A stretch of 64,000 nt of DNA from Hirundichthys speculiger (Eukaryota > Chordata > Actinopteri > Beloniformes > Exocoetidae), in the NCBI GenBank assembly GCA_018398805.1, contig JAGFBZ010001895.1, positions 2,377,001-2,441,000 of the forward strand. The letters are read 5' to 3'. Made by a program: the position numbers and the translations under genes. Every line of letters starts with the position of its first letter. Position 1 is the stretch's first letter. This document shows positions 1 through 12,200 of the stretch, piece by piece. The notes beneath the pieces are model-generated. The model searched no databases, was not told the DNA's origin, and was given only the letters and a program-made list of their open reading frames with translations.

Positions 1-621
1 AGATGTGATGAATACAAAATATGCCTCCAAGACTTGTTTCTTTAATTTAGTGTGGCTTTTGTATAATTTGAATTTATTGTGCTGAATGTAGGAAAGAGTG
101 TGACAACATAACCGAGTCTTCTCTGCTTTTAATGTCGAGCAATATAGACCAAAAGAAGTGAAATGAAGGAAGGGTTTGGTCTCAAACATGAGTCTAATGC
201 TTGGGAATCTGGTGACTATCCCGGGCCACCACTGTTGTGATGGTGAGAAACTGCTGGAGATTTACGTTTCCTGTTTCCTGTTATAATCGGCGCAACCAGC
301 AAATCAGTTATTGTTGTTAAGGCATAATATGTAGCTGTAAAAGAATTTTCTGCCTCTTCAAAGGTGATGGGAAAATGGTTCCCAGTGTGGTGACAAATGA
401 CGTAAAGCAATCTTGACCACGTGTCAGAAGGGGACAAATTGTGTTCTTGCAGACTTGTGAAATACCATCAGTCACAGCTAAAATACCGCTCCTAAAAGGT
501 CTCCCTCTGTCCCAGTACAGTCAAAATCCCCAAATGTGTTTTTACTCTTCCCATTTTATCGAGGGTACATGCAATTGAGACAAGTCCAACAGAGACTAAG
601 CTGCAACTTACAACTGCAAGA
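1..621. other. Intergenic, nothing recognised
   Basis: AT-rich single-copy-looking sequence. Short open frames are present on the minus strand but show no family resemblance, no plausible splice context and no compositional bias. I see no gene or recognisable repeat before the transposon end at 622. Confidence 0.5.
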
Positions 622-1555
622 TACGGTGCCTTGCGAAAGTATTCGGCCCCCTTGAACTTTTCCATCTTTTTCCACATTTGAGGCTTCAAACATAAAGATA
701 TAATTTTTTTTTTTTTTTTTTTTGTCAAGAATCAACAACAAGTGGGACACATTCGTGAAGTGGAACAAAATGTGTTGGATATTTTAAACTTTAACATATA
801 AAAACTGAAAAGTGGGGTGTGCAATATTATTCGGTCCCCTTGCGATAATACTTTGTAGCGCCACATTTGCTGCCAGTCTCTTGGGGTTCGTCTCTATCAG
901 TTTAACACATCCAGAGACTAAATTCTGGTCCATTCTTCCTGTAAAACAGCTGGAGCTCAGTGAGGTTGGATGGAGAGCGTTTGTGAACAGCAGTCTTCAG
1001 CTCTTTCCACAGATTCTGGATTGGATTCAGGTCTGGACTTTGACTTGGCCGTTCTAACACCTGGATACGTTTATTTGTGAACCGTTCCATTGTAGATTTG
1101 TCTTTATGTTTTGGATCGTTGTCCTGTTGGAAGATAAATCTCCGTCCCAGTCTCAGGTCTTCTGCAGACTCCAACAGGTTTTCTTCCAGAATGGTCCTGT
1201 ATTTGGCTCCATCCATCTTCCCATCAGTTTTAACCATCTTCCCTGTCCCTGCTGAAGAAAAGCAGGCCCAAACCATGATGCTGCCACCACCATGTTTAAC
1301 AGTGGGGATGGTGTGTTCAGGGTAATGAGTTGTGTTTCTTTTACGCCAAACATATCATTTTGCATTGTGGCCAAAAAGTTAGATTTTGGTTTCATCTGAC
1401 CAGAGCACCTTCTTCAACATGTTTGGTGTGTCTCCAGGTGGCTTGTTGGCAAACTTTAACAAGACTTTTTTATGGATATCTTTGAGAAATGGCTTTCTTC
1501 TTGCCACTTCCATAAAGGCAGATTTGTGCAATGATGACTGATTGTTGTTCTATGA
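622..1555 (-). mobile_element. Decayed Tc1-like transposon, 5'-truncated
   Basis: The outer end at 622 begins TACGGTGCCTTGCGAAAGTA, which looks like the terminal repeat of a common fish Tc1 family. Reading the minus strand, 902-1276 gives a continuous fragment of a DDE transposase with motifs VWACFSSAGTG, FQQDNDPKH and SPDLNPIQNLW. The DNA-binding N-terminal half and the other terminal repeat are missing; similarity fades near 1555. The residue where Tc1 transposases normally carry the third catalytic glutamate (NPIE) is glutamine here, and frameshifts occur outside the open stretch. A T-run lies at 707-723. The copy is inactive. Family assignment is from recognised motifs, not a database search. 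Confidence 0.85.
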
Positions 1556-2620
1556 CAAACAAGTGCACAAGTCCAAACATGTTGAACTTGGTATTAAGAA
1601 AACGGTCAGTGTGTTAGATTGTGTTTATTTATTGTATGATCATCTTTGCTGAGTAGTTGGTGATGTGTCGCCACAAGAATAATGAATAGTAGATTATTTG
1701 ATTTATCTAATTACCTTTAGACGGAGTATGTGCTATAGTTGTAAAATCTGTTAACAGTCAGCAGCTGTTGGCATATAGCGGGAGAAAGAGATGAGCAAGA
1801 GAGATGGACAGATAAAGAAGGTATTACATAGATAAAACAGACTTGTTCACAGTTTAAAGAGTCTGCAGTATACTGTATAGCACATGACTTCTCCACCTAT
1901 AAAAACGGAAAGGAGTCACTCTAGTTCAGTCTTTCAAGCAAATTCCTCCTTAATATTTTGACTGGGAATTGGTGCTGTAGAAGTTTAGTTATAGTTAAAG
2001 TCAAGAGAAAAGCCAGACAATTTAGATTATTGAATGGTTTTAGGTTTTAATGTTTGTTGAACAATAGCGTACGACTGTAGTAACACAACCATCTATCGTG
2101 CCGTCATGTTTATTGTCTTTGATTTTAGCATCAGCTGATGTTGTGCGTGGGTCTCACATACTGGCAGGTTTTCTCTGGGGATGGTGACTGCAAACCCTGT
2201 TGTGTGGTACAGTGCATGGTACCTGTCATCATGTGCAGACATCAGACATTGCAGGCAAGATATTGTAAAAAGAAATCTTTCTAAGGGAGCACAGGCTTGC
2301 ACTGTGCTATGTTCCCTTTGCCTCCTAAAAAAAAAGAAAAAAAGGGTGAACAGCTTTGAGTTGTGTAATATAGCATGTTGAGCTAATGTATGCAGTGCAG
2401 CACAGTGAATCAACATGCACGGGTGAGTCCAAACAGGCGCTCTGTTACACATGGATCCAAAATCCAGATGCAAATCGCCTCAGGACATCGAGCTAGCTGA
2501 ATATTCACTTCAATTTCAGTTCAATGATACTTTACTTATTCATGAGGGAAAATTATAGAGTATTATGATTTAAAAATATTTTTCTTAAAAGAAAAGTTTT
2601 CCTGATGTTTGCAAAATCTT
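1556..2620. other. Intergenic, nothing recognised
   Basis: AT-rich sequence without a supported gene. The minus-strand open frame at 2093-2473 is interrupted by low-complexity A/T tracts and matches nothing I recognise. Confidence 0.45.
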
Positions 2621-2724
2621 AGATTAGACTAGATTAGATTAGATTAGATTAGATTAGATTAGATTAGATTAGATTAGATTAGATTAGATTAGATTAGATT
2701 AGATTAGATTAGATTAGATTAGAT
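2621..2724. repeat. (AGATT)n pentanucleotide microsatellite
   Basis: About 20 near-perfect copies of AGATT run for roughly 100 bp, with one early interruption (AGACT). The array directly abuts the LINE-like 3' end at 2725-2810, so on the minus strand it reads as the (TCTAA)n tail of that retrotransposon rather than as an independent microsatellite. Confidence 0.95.
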
Positions 2725-2810
2725 GTACTTTATTTATTCCCCAAGGGGGAAATTCAAAATCTCATCAGCTCATCAATAACACAAATATATAAAAACCAAA
2801 TCTTTCTGAA
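2725..2810 (-). mobile_element. 3' end of a LINE (Rex1-like tail)
   Basis: On the minus strand the sequence reads as a 3' UTR ending TTTCCCCCTTGGGGAATAAA and continues straight into the (TCTAA)n tail. This layout, a small CCCC/GGGG hairpin, then AATAAA, then a pentanucleotide tail, is familiar from teleost non-LTR retrotransposons of the Rex1/Babar type. No coding part is left. The family name is an inference. Confidence 0.55.
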
Positions 2811-5800
2811 GTATTCTCTGTTGTTTTACACATATTTGTATCAGTCATTCTGTCAGGTGAGCCTTTCCTCTCTTTCATTCTCCTGCCCATCATCACTCTC
2901 CACCTCACCCCATCAACCTCATCCTGTTTTCTCCTCTCACTCTTTCTCTCCAGACACTGACACCAAATCCCACAACAGACGCCCTGCTGATCGATACCAT
3001 GACATCATCAGGCGTGGCCATCATCTGTGGGCTGTGGGCGAGGTGTTGACCTGTAAAACCCGCACACACACATCTTCACACATACAGTAAGGCCTGAGGG
3101 ACAGAACCAAGCTGAGCTTCTTCGCATCCCTCCCCAACCTGCACCACCCCCGCCTGTCTGCCAACGCTGGGCTGCTGCTGTAGTAAATCTGGCTGATGAC
3201 AAGTCCAGGACCTTTTTCACACACACATAAACACATGGACACACAGAGAGCTAATAGACAATGAGGACATTCCCCTTGAGTGAGCTGTTGAGAGGAGTCC
3301 AAGCTGAGGGGTTTAAGTACAGTCAAGTAAGGACAAAGCACTGCACTCTGAGACTGGAGCTGGCATATTTGTATAATTTCACCTTACTTATCCAGATAAA
3401 TGAAAACCAAGAATATCATAAGCCAAATTGTGTGTGGCCGTGCTTTGAATGTTAATGCACACCCCTCACCTGATCTGAAAAAAACTTTTTCATCTCAAGC
3501 CTGACTAATAAACTGACAGACTGAATGAGTGACTGACTGGCAGATATGTTTATTGCCTGACCAGGCTTCAACAATGCATGTACGTACACTTTCATACTGG
3601 TGCTTCTTGTCTGAAGCTGTCAGCGGCGTTTCAGGCAGCAGAGAGCCTCCAGTCTGAAGGTGGACAGCCGGGATCAAAGAGCCGAGGAGGAGTCAATATC
3701 CATAAAACTGAAAACTGTCTGCTTAAGACAGCTGCAAATAGGAAAATCGGTCAGTGTTTATGGTTGCAGGCTTTGCAGCACATCTCAGCCTTTTCAGACA
3801 GACAGATGGACTGACAAAGATAGACAAGAAAGAAGGAGGCTGAGGAAGAGATGCCACGCAACAACTAGTGAGTACTTTAAAGAACTGAAGCATCTGTAAA
3901 ATGTTGTAAATATTGCTGCATATGTCTGTCACTGCAAGTTGCCTCTGGCATCGTGTGTTGTGTAGAGGCTTGGCTTGTCATGCATTTGAACGAGGAGGCC
4001 AGTCTTAAAACAATTTAGTTTGACACTGAATATTCCTAAAAAAAAGAAAGGGAAAGGAAAGAAAAATAGTCTCTCTTTGAATTGAACCGTGCTAGAGAAA
4101 AATACTTTGTATGTCCAGCGTACCAATAAAAAAATTACCAAATGCCCACAATGGGTAAAAAGGAATTAATGAGGGAATTAAAAAAGGCAAGAAATTAGTA
4201 CTTAACAAGGGCTTAGAAATAAATTACACCCAGAGACTCTTGTAATTACCTGCATGTATGGAATAATGGATGGTGACAGGCATTTATTTGCTTTTACAAC
4301 ATCTCAAATAAGAGACAAAATGCATTGAACATATTTACATAATAATAATAATTATAACTGTTTATTACGAGCATAGCCCTGACATTTTCATAACATAAAA
4401 CCCCTTATATTCAACACCATATTTCAAGTCATAGTGCTGTGTTCTAAATAAATCCTGAAAACATATAATCTGAAAAGGATGCAGCACCTTATTTCATGGA
4501 GAAATTAGCTTTGTCACTTTGTTCTCCAAATTCTTCCTGTCTCCATCTTTCAGTTTTACTACGACTGTGACATATGATTATAACAGTGCAGTAATTTGAA
4601 TGTATTTGCTCTGTTATTCTTTTCAAATTCTACCTTAAACAAATTGTTGTACTGTTTCTCAAAGCTCTTTAACTAGTATGGAGCAAATGAAATTGCTTGA
4701 TTTATTATTCATTCGCCTTCAAAGCTATTTTCAGTGTGCAAAATACCAAGTGTGCAACACCTTATTTGAAATTATATTTCAATGTTTATTCCATCCAGGA
4801 TATCTATTCATCACACTTCTGGGTCTGACCTATTTTTTTCAAACCACATTCTCACTTATCAGAGACTGCTGGCTACTCAGATGTAATGGACAATAGGGCA
4901 ACCCTACTACCCAGAATATCACGCGTACGGGGCCAGAACTCACATTCATCCAGGGCTTTGCAGACACGTGTCCATTCCCTCCTGTCTTGCACAAGTTATT
5001 CCAGTAGAAACTGGCAGAATCACCACTCGTCTCGCAGTCAGTGTCGATCTGCTTGTTGTCCTGTTTTGTCCTTAATCTCACACTAAATCTGCACCTTCTG
5101 AGTCAGTCGGAGTTTGCATAGTCATTTCAAAACCGTGGAGTTTATATGACAAGCAAAAGCCCCAAATGCAGCTCCACGAGTGCAAGTTATGAGCATAACT
5201 TACCTATAACTGACCCACCAGCTAGTTTCAGCTGAGACCTGATAGCTTTCACTTGGAAAAGTTGACAGCTATTTAGAAATGAAAAGCTCCTTTTAAAGGT
5301 CTATTCTCACAAAAGTACTACAATTGAGCATGACCCCTTAATATTGTGTTACTTGATGAGGCTTGTATTGTGTTAAAATTACACACCAGGACCTAGAACA
5401 GCAATAGCTTCAAATCATTGTCTTGGTTACCAGGATGACAAGTTTCACCCCAAGAGATGATGATAATGACTCTGCTACTTCTTTTAAAAGCTTATTCTCT
5501 TCATTCAGAAGACAGTACCTGTCAGTAAAAAAATTAATTACAGTTGTTTTCCATGGGCTGCCAAAGCTCGGTCCTCATTTAATATGATGTGTCATTTCCC
5601 TTAAAATTGGTGAATAGTTTCAATCTCATATCTGCCACTAATAACATTCTTTGTCCCATTTAAAAATGGAAACTTCACCAGCCAAGGTGACAGTAAGTAG
5701 GAAGGGCAGGGCTTAGTTGAGGCTGCTAGTGCTCCAGTATGTAGGATATGTCATGCTCAGAGCCTCTGGTCAGAGTGACTGAGTCTCTCAGTGTAGGGGG

Positions 5801-7880
5801 TGCCATTTCAGCCTGTCACCCACAGCCTGCTGCAGGACCAGATGAGACCAGGCAGCGGAAGCAAAGGGAACACAGTGGGGTATATCACACCTCTTCACAA
5901 GCTCAGCTCCACGGGCTCCCCATGTGTCCTTACTTGTACAGTAGCGTGTAATGTATGGACCTCTGCACTTTAATCTGGCCTGTCACTTCAGCCTGAGGCA
6001 CACTTTGAGGACAGGAAGATTTCTATTCTCAATTCATCCCCTGCACTGAGTGTGCTTCTCTATTTACCTGTCTTCTCCCACCATCCTGCCATCCCATATT
6101 CTTGTTGTTCAGAGGTAGGGGAGCACCGGGGCCTGACCCGTTCTATATTCCCCTCTCCTGCCCAAACACTGCACTTTCAGGATGTGTGGTGCGACAGAGT
6201 GAAGTGGGACCGTTGCACTGGGGTGCTCCTCCCTGCATGAATGTGTGCATTTGGAGAGAATTGAGCTTGACTTTGAGTCCCGCATGACCCACCCCCCCAC
6301 CACAACCACCACTACCTCCTCGTCTCCCCCACCCTTCCCCTCCATAGCAGGTGGCGCCACTGGCAGAGGGGCAGAGAGAGGGCTTTGATTGCTAAGCCAG
6401 TGGGTTCAGTGCATATTCAAACTAGGGGCCTTTTGTTTGTGTCGCTGCGAGGCCCAAGTCAGACTTGCATGCAGAGAATACAAATCAGACCTTTGACAGG
6501 AGCAGTTAACCTGCCGCTAAATATAGCTGCCCTGGGTCTGAGAGAAATGGAGGGAGCACAGTGAGGGGGGGGGGGGGGCACAGTGCGGGAGCAATGAGAG
6601 AATGAACAAAGGAGGAGATGAGATAGAATGAGGGGAGAAGGGAATATAAAACATATAGAGAAGTGAAAAGCTCTGTATCACATTTGCCCGTCCTTTGGTG
6701 TACTGCACTAAAGAGAAGACGATAGGAAAAGCACACACAGAAATGTCCACCGAGCAGTACACCTACATATGCAAAGCCAATGCAGTGAGTTTGTTGATGA
6801 GGGGGGGGGCAAACAAAAGAATAAATAAAAAGAAAGAAAAGAGGGAGATTAAAGTGGCGAGCACGGTGGGGAGAGTGGCAAATGAAAGATAGGGATGTCT
6901 GTTTAATAAAGCAGCAGTCTTGAGGGAGTAAGGTTGAAGGAGAGAAGGAGAGGGAATGAGAAATGTGCTCATACCACCGGGATCTGAGCAGACTGCAAAA
7001 GAGGGGGAGAGACAGAGTAAAGATATAAAGAAGAAATTAGAGAAGAAAAGAGAAAAAAAACAGCTGAAAACAGTATGGGCAAAGGATTCACAACTCAGTT
7101 GTTCCGGCTGAGCTTGTCATACGGCTTCCCGTTGCTTCAGGTGTTAACACCAGCACCTCTCCACTGCATGGGGACGTCACCCCTCAAAATAGTGTGGGAA
7201 AAAAGATTGACCCCCATCATGGGCTACGACTTTAAAAAAAAAAAAAAAAAGCTTCATTAAGCATCCACGTTCAAATGTCTGTCCACTTTTGATGAATGTG
7301 TGTGATGAAAATTCAAACATTTAAGCGACTGATATGAATGACTGCGAAGCACCAGTCGTCTGAATTATGTAATGCTAAAGCTGCAACAGCCACAGAGTAA
7401 TAGATGGTCAGATATGAGTAAGTGTACGCCTTTTCTACCCAGTCCCGGGGAAAATCTGCCATCAGCGTTCGCCCAGTAAAACTCTGACTCCTGATAGTGT
7501 TTGACAAATAATAAAAGCATGATAAATTGGAGCGCAGTCCCACAATGTGCCCTTTTTGTCAGCTATACTGAACCATTATGCAATGATGGAGCAACACCAC
7601 TTCCAAACCCTCCACCTCACTTCTGCTACTACTACTTCTGGAGTATGCTACTACTACTCCTCTTACTGCTACCGGTGGAGCTGAGCTGTGTAATCCCTCA
7701 GCGGATAAGGCGAGGTTTGGGGAGATTTGGGAAGCACAGATCCTGCTGAAGCTGCCAGTCCTCTTACTGGGGAGAGTCAACGGCTGGAAATCCCTTTGGG
7801 ATTGGATTAGGATGGATATAGAGCCAGTCACTGAGAAGTTGCTGTCAGGGAGCTGCAATGCTCACTGTGGGCCACAGGAC
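2811..7880. other. Intergenic, low-complexity patches only
   Basis: No gene is supported. The stretch holds purine-rich (GA) tracts around 6540-7060, a 14-base G run at 6565-6578, a C/A-rich tract near 6290-6340 and an A-run at 7234-7250. The short open frames are uncoordinated between strands and carry no recognised domain. Confidence 0.45.
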
Positions 7881-8045
7881 ACACACACACTCATCCTGGT
7901 GTTACAATATTTGTGAGGACAGATCATTGGCATCATGCACTCCTCTATTGCTTTATCAGTTTAGTCTAACCCTAATCCCAATGAAATGTAACTCTAACTG
8001 TAACCCTGAAGCCAGGTTTTGACATTAAAAAGGTAATGGAAGACA
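7881..8045. repeat. Dispersed teleost repeat linked to (CA)n
   Basis: A short (CA)n run leads into TTTGTGAGGACAGATCATTG and then a TAACCCTAA-like degenerate tract. This arrangement (CA repeat, 'TGTGAGGAC', then 'CTAACCCTAA' variants) is a familiar dispersed repeat in fish introns and intergenic DNA. The copy is diverged. The assignment is from memory of the pattern. Confidence 0.5.
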
Positions 8046-8879
8046 TAGGCTACAGATGAAGAGAGAAAGAGAGAGGGAGAGAGAGCTCTTGAATGGGCAA
8101 ACTGTCACACTTCTTTCACTTGTTCAGGAGTAGCAGCGGCTCATCGTTATCTGCTGCTGATGAAACAGACCATTTTAAAGGGATAAGAAAGGAACAAAAG
8201 GAAAGAAAGAAAGAATGATGAATCGGATTTTCCGCGCAATTTTTGATTTTATAGGAAGAGAGGCGGTCCAGAATTAATCACAAAAAAAATGTCATCATTC
8301 TGGCCAGAATTTAAATGCGACACCATCTGTAATTTAGAAAAGTTAATTAGCCTGACGTACATCACGGTCATGTTCGGGGCAAACGGCTCCAAAGTAGAGC
8401 TCTCCAGGCAGCCTGCCACTGCCTAATGAGTGTCTCCCAGTGCAGGTTTATCATCTGAACGCTGCTGAAGGTTACATCTGAATCATTTCCAAGACTTGGT
8501 TAAATATATTGTTTAATGCGATGGTTATATTGTAATGGAATTGAGGCTCTGAGACCAAAGAGAAAACTGCCACCAAAGCCTGGATCCAAGTTTTGGGTTT
8601 GGATTTACAAGAACTTTGACACCCCCCCCCCCCCCCCCCCCCCTCCTATTTTTTTTCAAGAATTCAGTAACCACTATTATCATTATTAGTATATTGATAT
8701 AAGACCAACGCCCAGTAAGTGTCCTGGCTCTGAGCCGTCGGTATGTCCCCATCAGTGCGCATCACCATCACCGTGCCTGTGAGCCTGAATCCATTTCTTC
8801 CCTTTGAATCCTGAATCGTTGAGTCGCCTCCGCCGCGCCCCTTTGACCACGCTTGATTCGCAACAATGGGAGGACAGGA
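8046..8879. other. Intergenic, possible conserved block
   Basis: No open gene. 8218-8510 is low in simple repeats and contains TAATTAG-type homeodomain cores and a GACGTAC motif; its texture resembles a conserved non-coding element. A 22-base C run occupies 8622-8643. Confidence 0.35.
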
Positions 8880-9210
8880 GAGAGAAAGAGAGACGGAGAG
8901 GGAGAAATGAGCGCAGAAGCAGAGCCAGAGATCAGGATCTAAAGGGAGGATGAGGGGTGGAGAGTGTCTGCCTCTCGGATCTTTTTTTTCTTCCTATTAT
9001 TCCCTTTTTCTTCTATTTCCTTTCATTTCTTCCTCGCAGAGAGAAGCTTTTTTTTTTTTTTTCAGGCGATTGGAAGGAGAAAGAGAAAAAAGAGAGTTAG
9101 AGAGGGGGCGTTTCCCCCCCTCTCCCTCTTCAGTGTGATTTCCAGATACTGCCAATACACTGTCGTCGGCTTGAGTACACGGGGAGGAATTGACAGTCTT
9201 CCAACAATGG
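8880..9210 (+). other. Candidate first exon / 5' UTR of an unidentified gene
   Basis: The stretch is purine-rich and then pyrimidine-rich, as in many vertebrate 5' UTRs. It ends TTCCAACAATGGG directly before the strong donor GTGAGTATGG (intron from 9211). The ATG at 9206 has A at -3 and G at +4, a good initiation context, and only ATGGG would be coding in this exon. CpG dinucleotides are locally enriched (8820-8870 and around 9160-9260). I cannot identify the gene. The TSS is not visible and the left boundary is approximate. It could also be the first exon of a long non-coding RNA, or a chance donor. Confidence 0.3.
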
Positions 9211-12200
9211 GGTGAGTATGGAATAAACCCTCCAGAGATGCAGCCGCCGCCGCCGCTGCCATTCTGTTCATAATCCATTAGACTTAAATGCTGTGTAATA
9301 GAATTAATGCAGGAGCGGTCACACAGAAATATGTGGCCAATATGGCTACAGTGTAGCGCACCGTGGAAAGCTGTCAGTTTTGTCGGGAGAGGTGGGGGGG
9401 GGGGGGGGTCTTCAAATGTCTTATCTTTAAAGTCTCTCCATTAAAATGCACACGGAGTAAGTGAAGAAAAAAACAGCAGCCAACAGTGGTTGTCATGGCA
9501 AACCTGAAAGATTAAGGTTTTCTTCTCTTTTTTTATTTCATTCATTCAGTCCTTCATTCATTCTTTTCCTCGCGTACTATTTCCAACTTGCTTTTGAGAT
9601 GTTTCTTTCTTCTTTTTTTTTTCCCTCTCCTCCCTGCGAGACTTCAGTTAAGATAAAAGAGTTGGACGTGACTTCGCTTGTTGCTTTCTTCTCTTCAGAA
9701 CCGAACGGCCTGCGCTCCATTGCAGATGGGAGTGACTTTTTTTCCTCCTCTCCCGAAAAAAAAAAAAAGCTTAGAAATTCAAAGAGTAGGGCTGACTGTT
9801 GAACCAGGAAAAAAAAAAAAAAAAACAAGATTTCACGAGATATAAAAAGATTAGACTTTTTTTTTTTTTCATGTTTGCACTATTCAGTTTTATTTGAACA
9901 GGAATTCTTCATCAGAATCGTGTATTCATTAAGCATCGTTTGATGTTGCGACAGTAACACCAGTCTGATATATTTGTAGATGTACATCTACTTCAAGCTC
10001 TCCGGCCTTCATTTGCCATTCTCTTTTATGTTCCGCAGCAATCTAGCTGAAGTTTTATGTCAGCAGCTGTGTGGACTAAATACTCTTTTAACTTTACATT
10101 TGTAAGACAGGAGTTTTTGGCACTCGGGGGTTTGTATATGCGATGTTCTCTTCAATTGTTTCAGCTCACTTCCATGAAATATTCAAGCTTCCTCGTTCAC
10201 ACGAACAGCTCCAGCCTCTCACTGTTGGCTCTGTAATTCAGCTCTCAGTGAATTTCTATTTCAGTTTGTATTGGAAGCATATAGCACAAAGTATATATCT
10301 CATATTTCATTGGGTTTGCAGCGTTTGTAATTCAGCTGGTAGCTCTTTAGCAGCTTGTGTGTTGTTTTGGCATTTGGCATCACGATGATGAGTGTGTATC
10401 CGTGCGCCATAGAAAGAACATCCATTTGAACGAATGCATGTCTCCATTTGTGTGTGTGTGCGTGTGTGTTTGCGAGTGTGCGCGCGCGCACGTGAGCCTC
10501 CCTGCCTACTTCGCAGTGTGCATGTGTTCAGCCCCTCAGGCACGTTGGCAAGCATGAACTCCCTGAACTCAATCCTTGTCCATTAAATTCCTATTGATCA
10601 AGCAGCAGAGAGAGACATAAAGTTCCATCTCCTCGGTTTCATGTGGGCTCAGCTTGGAGCTAGCTCTTCGTCTTTTAACCCCCCCTCGTGGAAAGGGGAG
10701 AAGGGGAGAGGCGAATAAGAGGGGAGGAGGATGAAATACAAAAAGATTGAAGCAATGGGAATCCATTAATGGAGATGGATGAAGAGGAAAAATACGAATG
10801 AGCCAGGAGTTGATTAGTAAATTGTTGTAAGTGCTCAGAGACAAGAATCCCGTGTGTGTGTGTGCGCGTGTGTGTGCACGTCATTGGTCATGCATGCGTG
10901 AGTGCTTGTTTGTGTATGTGTGTGCGCGTGTGTGTGTGAGAGAACAGAGGAAACTTCCATTTAGTAACGCAGGAAAGCGGCACATATCTCCCCACTGGGA
11001 GCTGTCCTTGGTCCTGATCTGCGGCCCTGTACTCTTCCCGCTGCTACCCACCACCAACTTACACATACTAACACGTGCACACGCTTGTGCACACACATGT
11101 GCACGCACACATGTGCATGCAGACAAACTCCCTCTCCGATCGTTGCTTTCCACCCTGTTGATTGACATCCACATACTCTCCATTTGGTTCAGGAAAGGCT
11201 GCGGGTGAGTGCATAAGCATGTGTGTACCTCAGTTAATGGGAGTAGTGAAAGGGTGTGTTTCTCTTTTTTCGGGTGGTGTGGGGGAGGGACTGGGACCTC
11301 AGAGGGCCTTGAGTAGGGAGGATGCTGGGTAAAAAAATGAAATGCATGGGGGGGTGGGGTGGGGGGGGCTAAACATCTGTGTGGTAATTGGGCTCCCCTT
11401 AGTATTGTAACGCATACATTGACATCTGTTTGATAATTGGCTACCCTGGCTCCTCGGCGTGTGTAACACTAAATGCCGGTTTGGTAGGCAGAGACAAGGA
11501 GGGGGAGTGCGTTAGTCTGTGCGCATTTGTGTGCATCTGTACCAATGGGGGAAGGGATTCTTAGATTTGTTGGTATTGTAAAAGCTCCACAGGTCTCTTG
11601 TGCACACATTTACCGCCACTGTCTCTCTGATAAAAGAAGCTCCTACCTACAGCATGCGAGGCACTGAGCGGGGGTGTGCATGAGTTCACAGCCTGCATTT
11701 AGCCTGACAAATCAAAAAAATATAAGTGCCAAGTGTCAAGTGATTGTTTACAGCCTCTTGTGCTCAGCCTCTGGGGTTTGCTAGCTCAGTGATTTGAGCC
11801 ACAGACCCAGAAGCGATATTAGCGGCTTCCGCAATTTGTTCTGAGCTTCAGAGGGGAGAGGCCGTCAAATTGCATAGATAAATATGTTGAATAATTGATG
11901 CGGCGCATAGTAGGGAGCTGTTTGGGAACACACCAGAGATTGCTGGTGATGCCTGTGCAGCCTCGCAGACAGTCTGTCTGCATTAGCCGAAGCTGGCGTG
12001 TGTGTTCTATCTTCACAGGGTCTAAACATTACAACACTTACTCTTATCCCGATGTGTATACGCTCAGATCTGCTTGATCAATCCACAATATGTCGGTTGT
12101 GGCTATAGGGTTTTAAGGGGTTTTGATCTGAATCGTTGCGTCATCTTCCAAGGCTCATCGTTCTTTGTATTAGCAGAATTCATGAAAACTCTTTACATTG

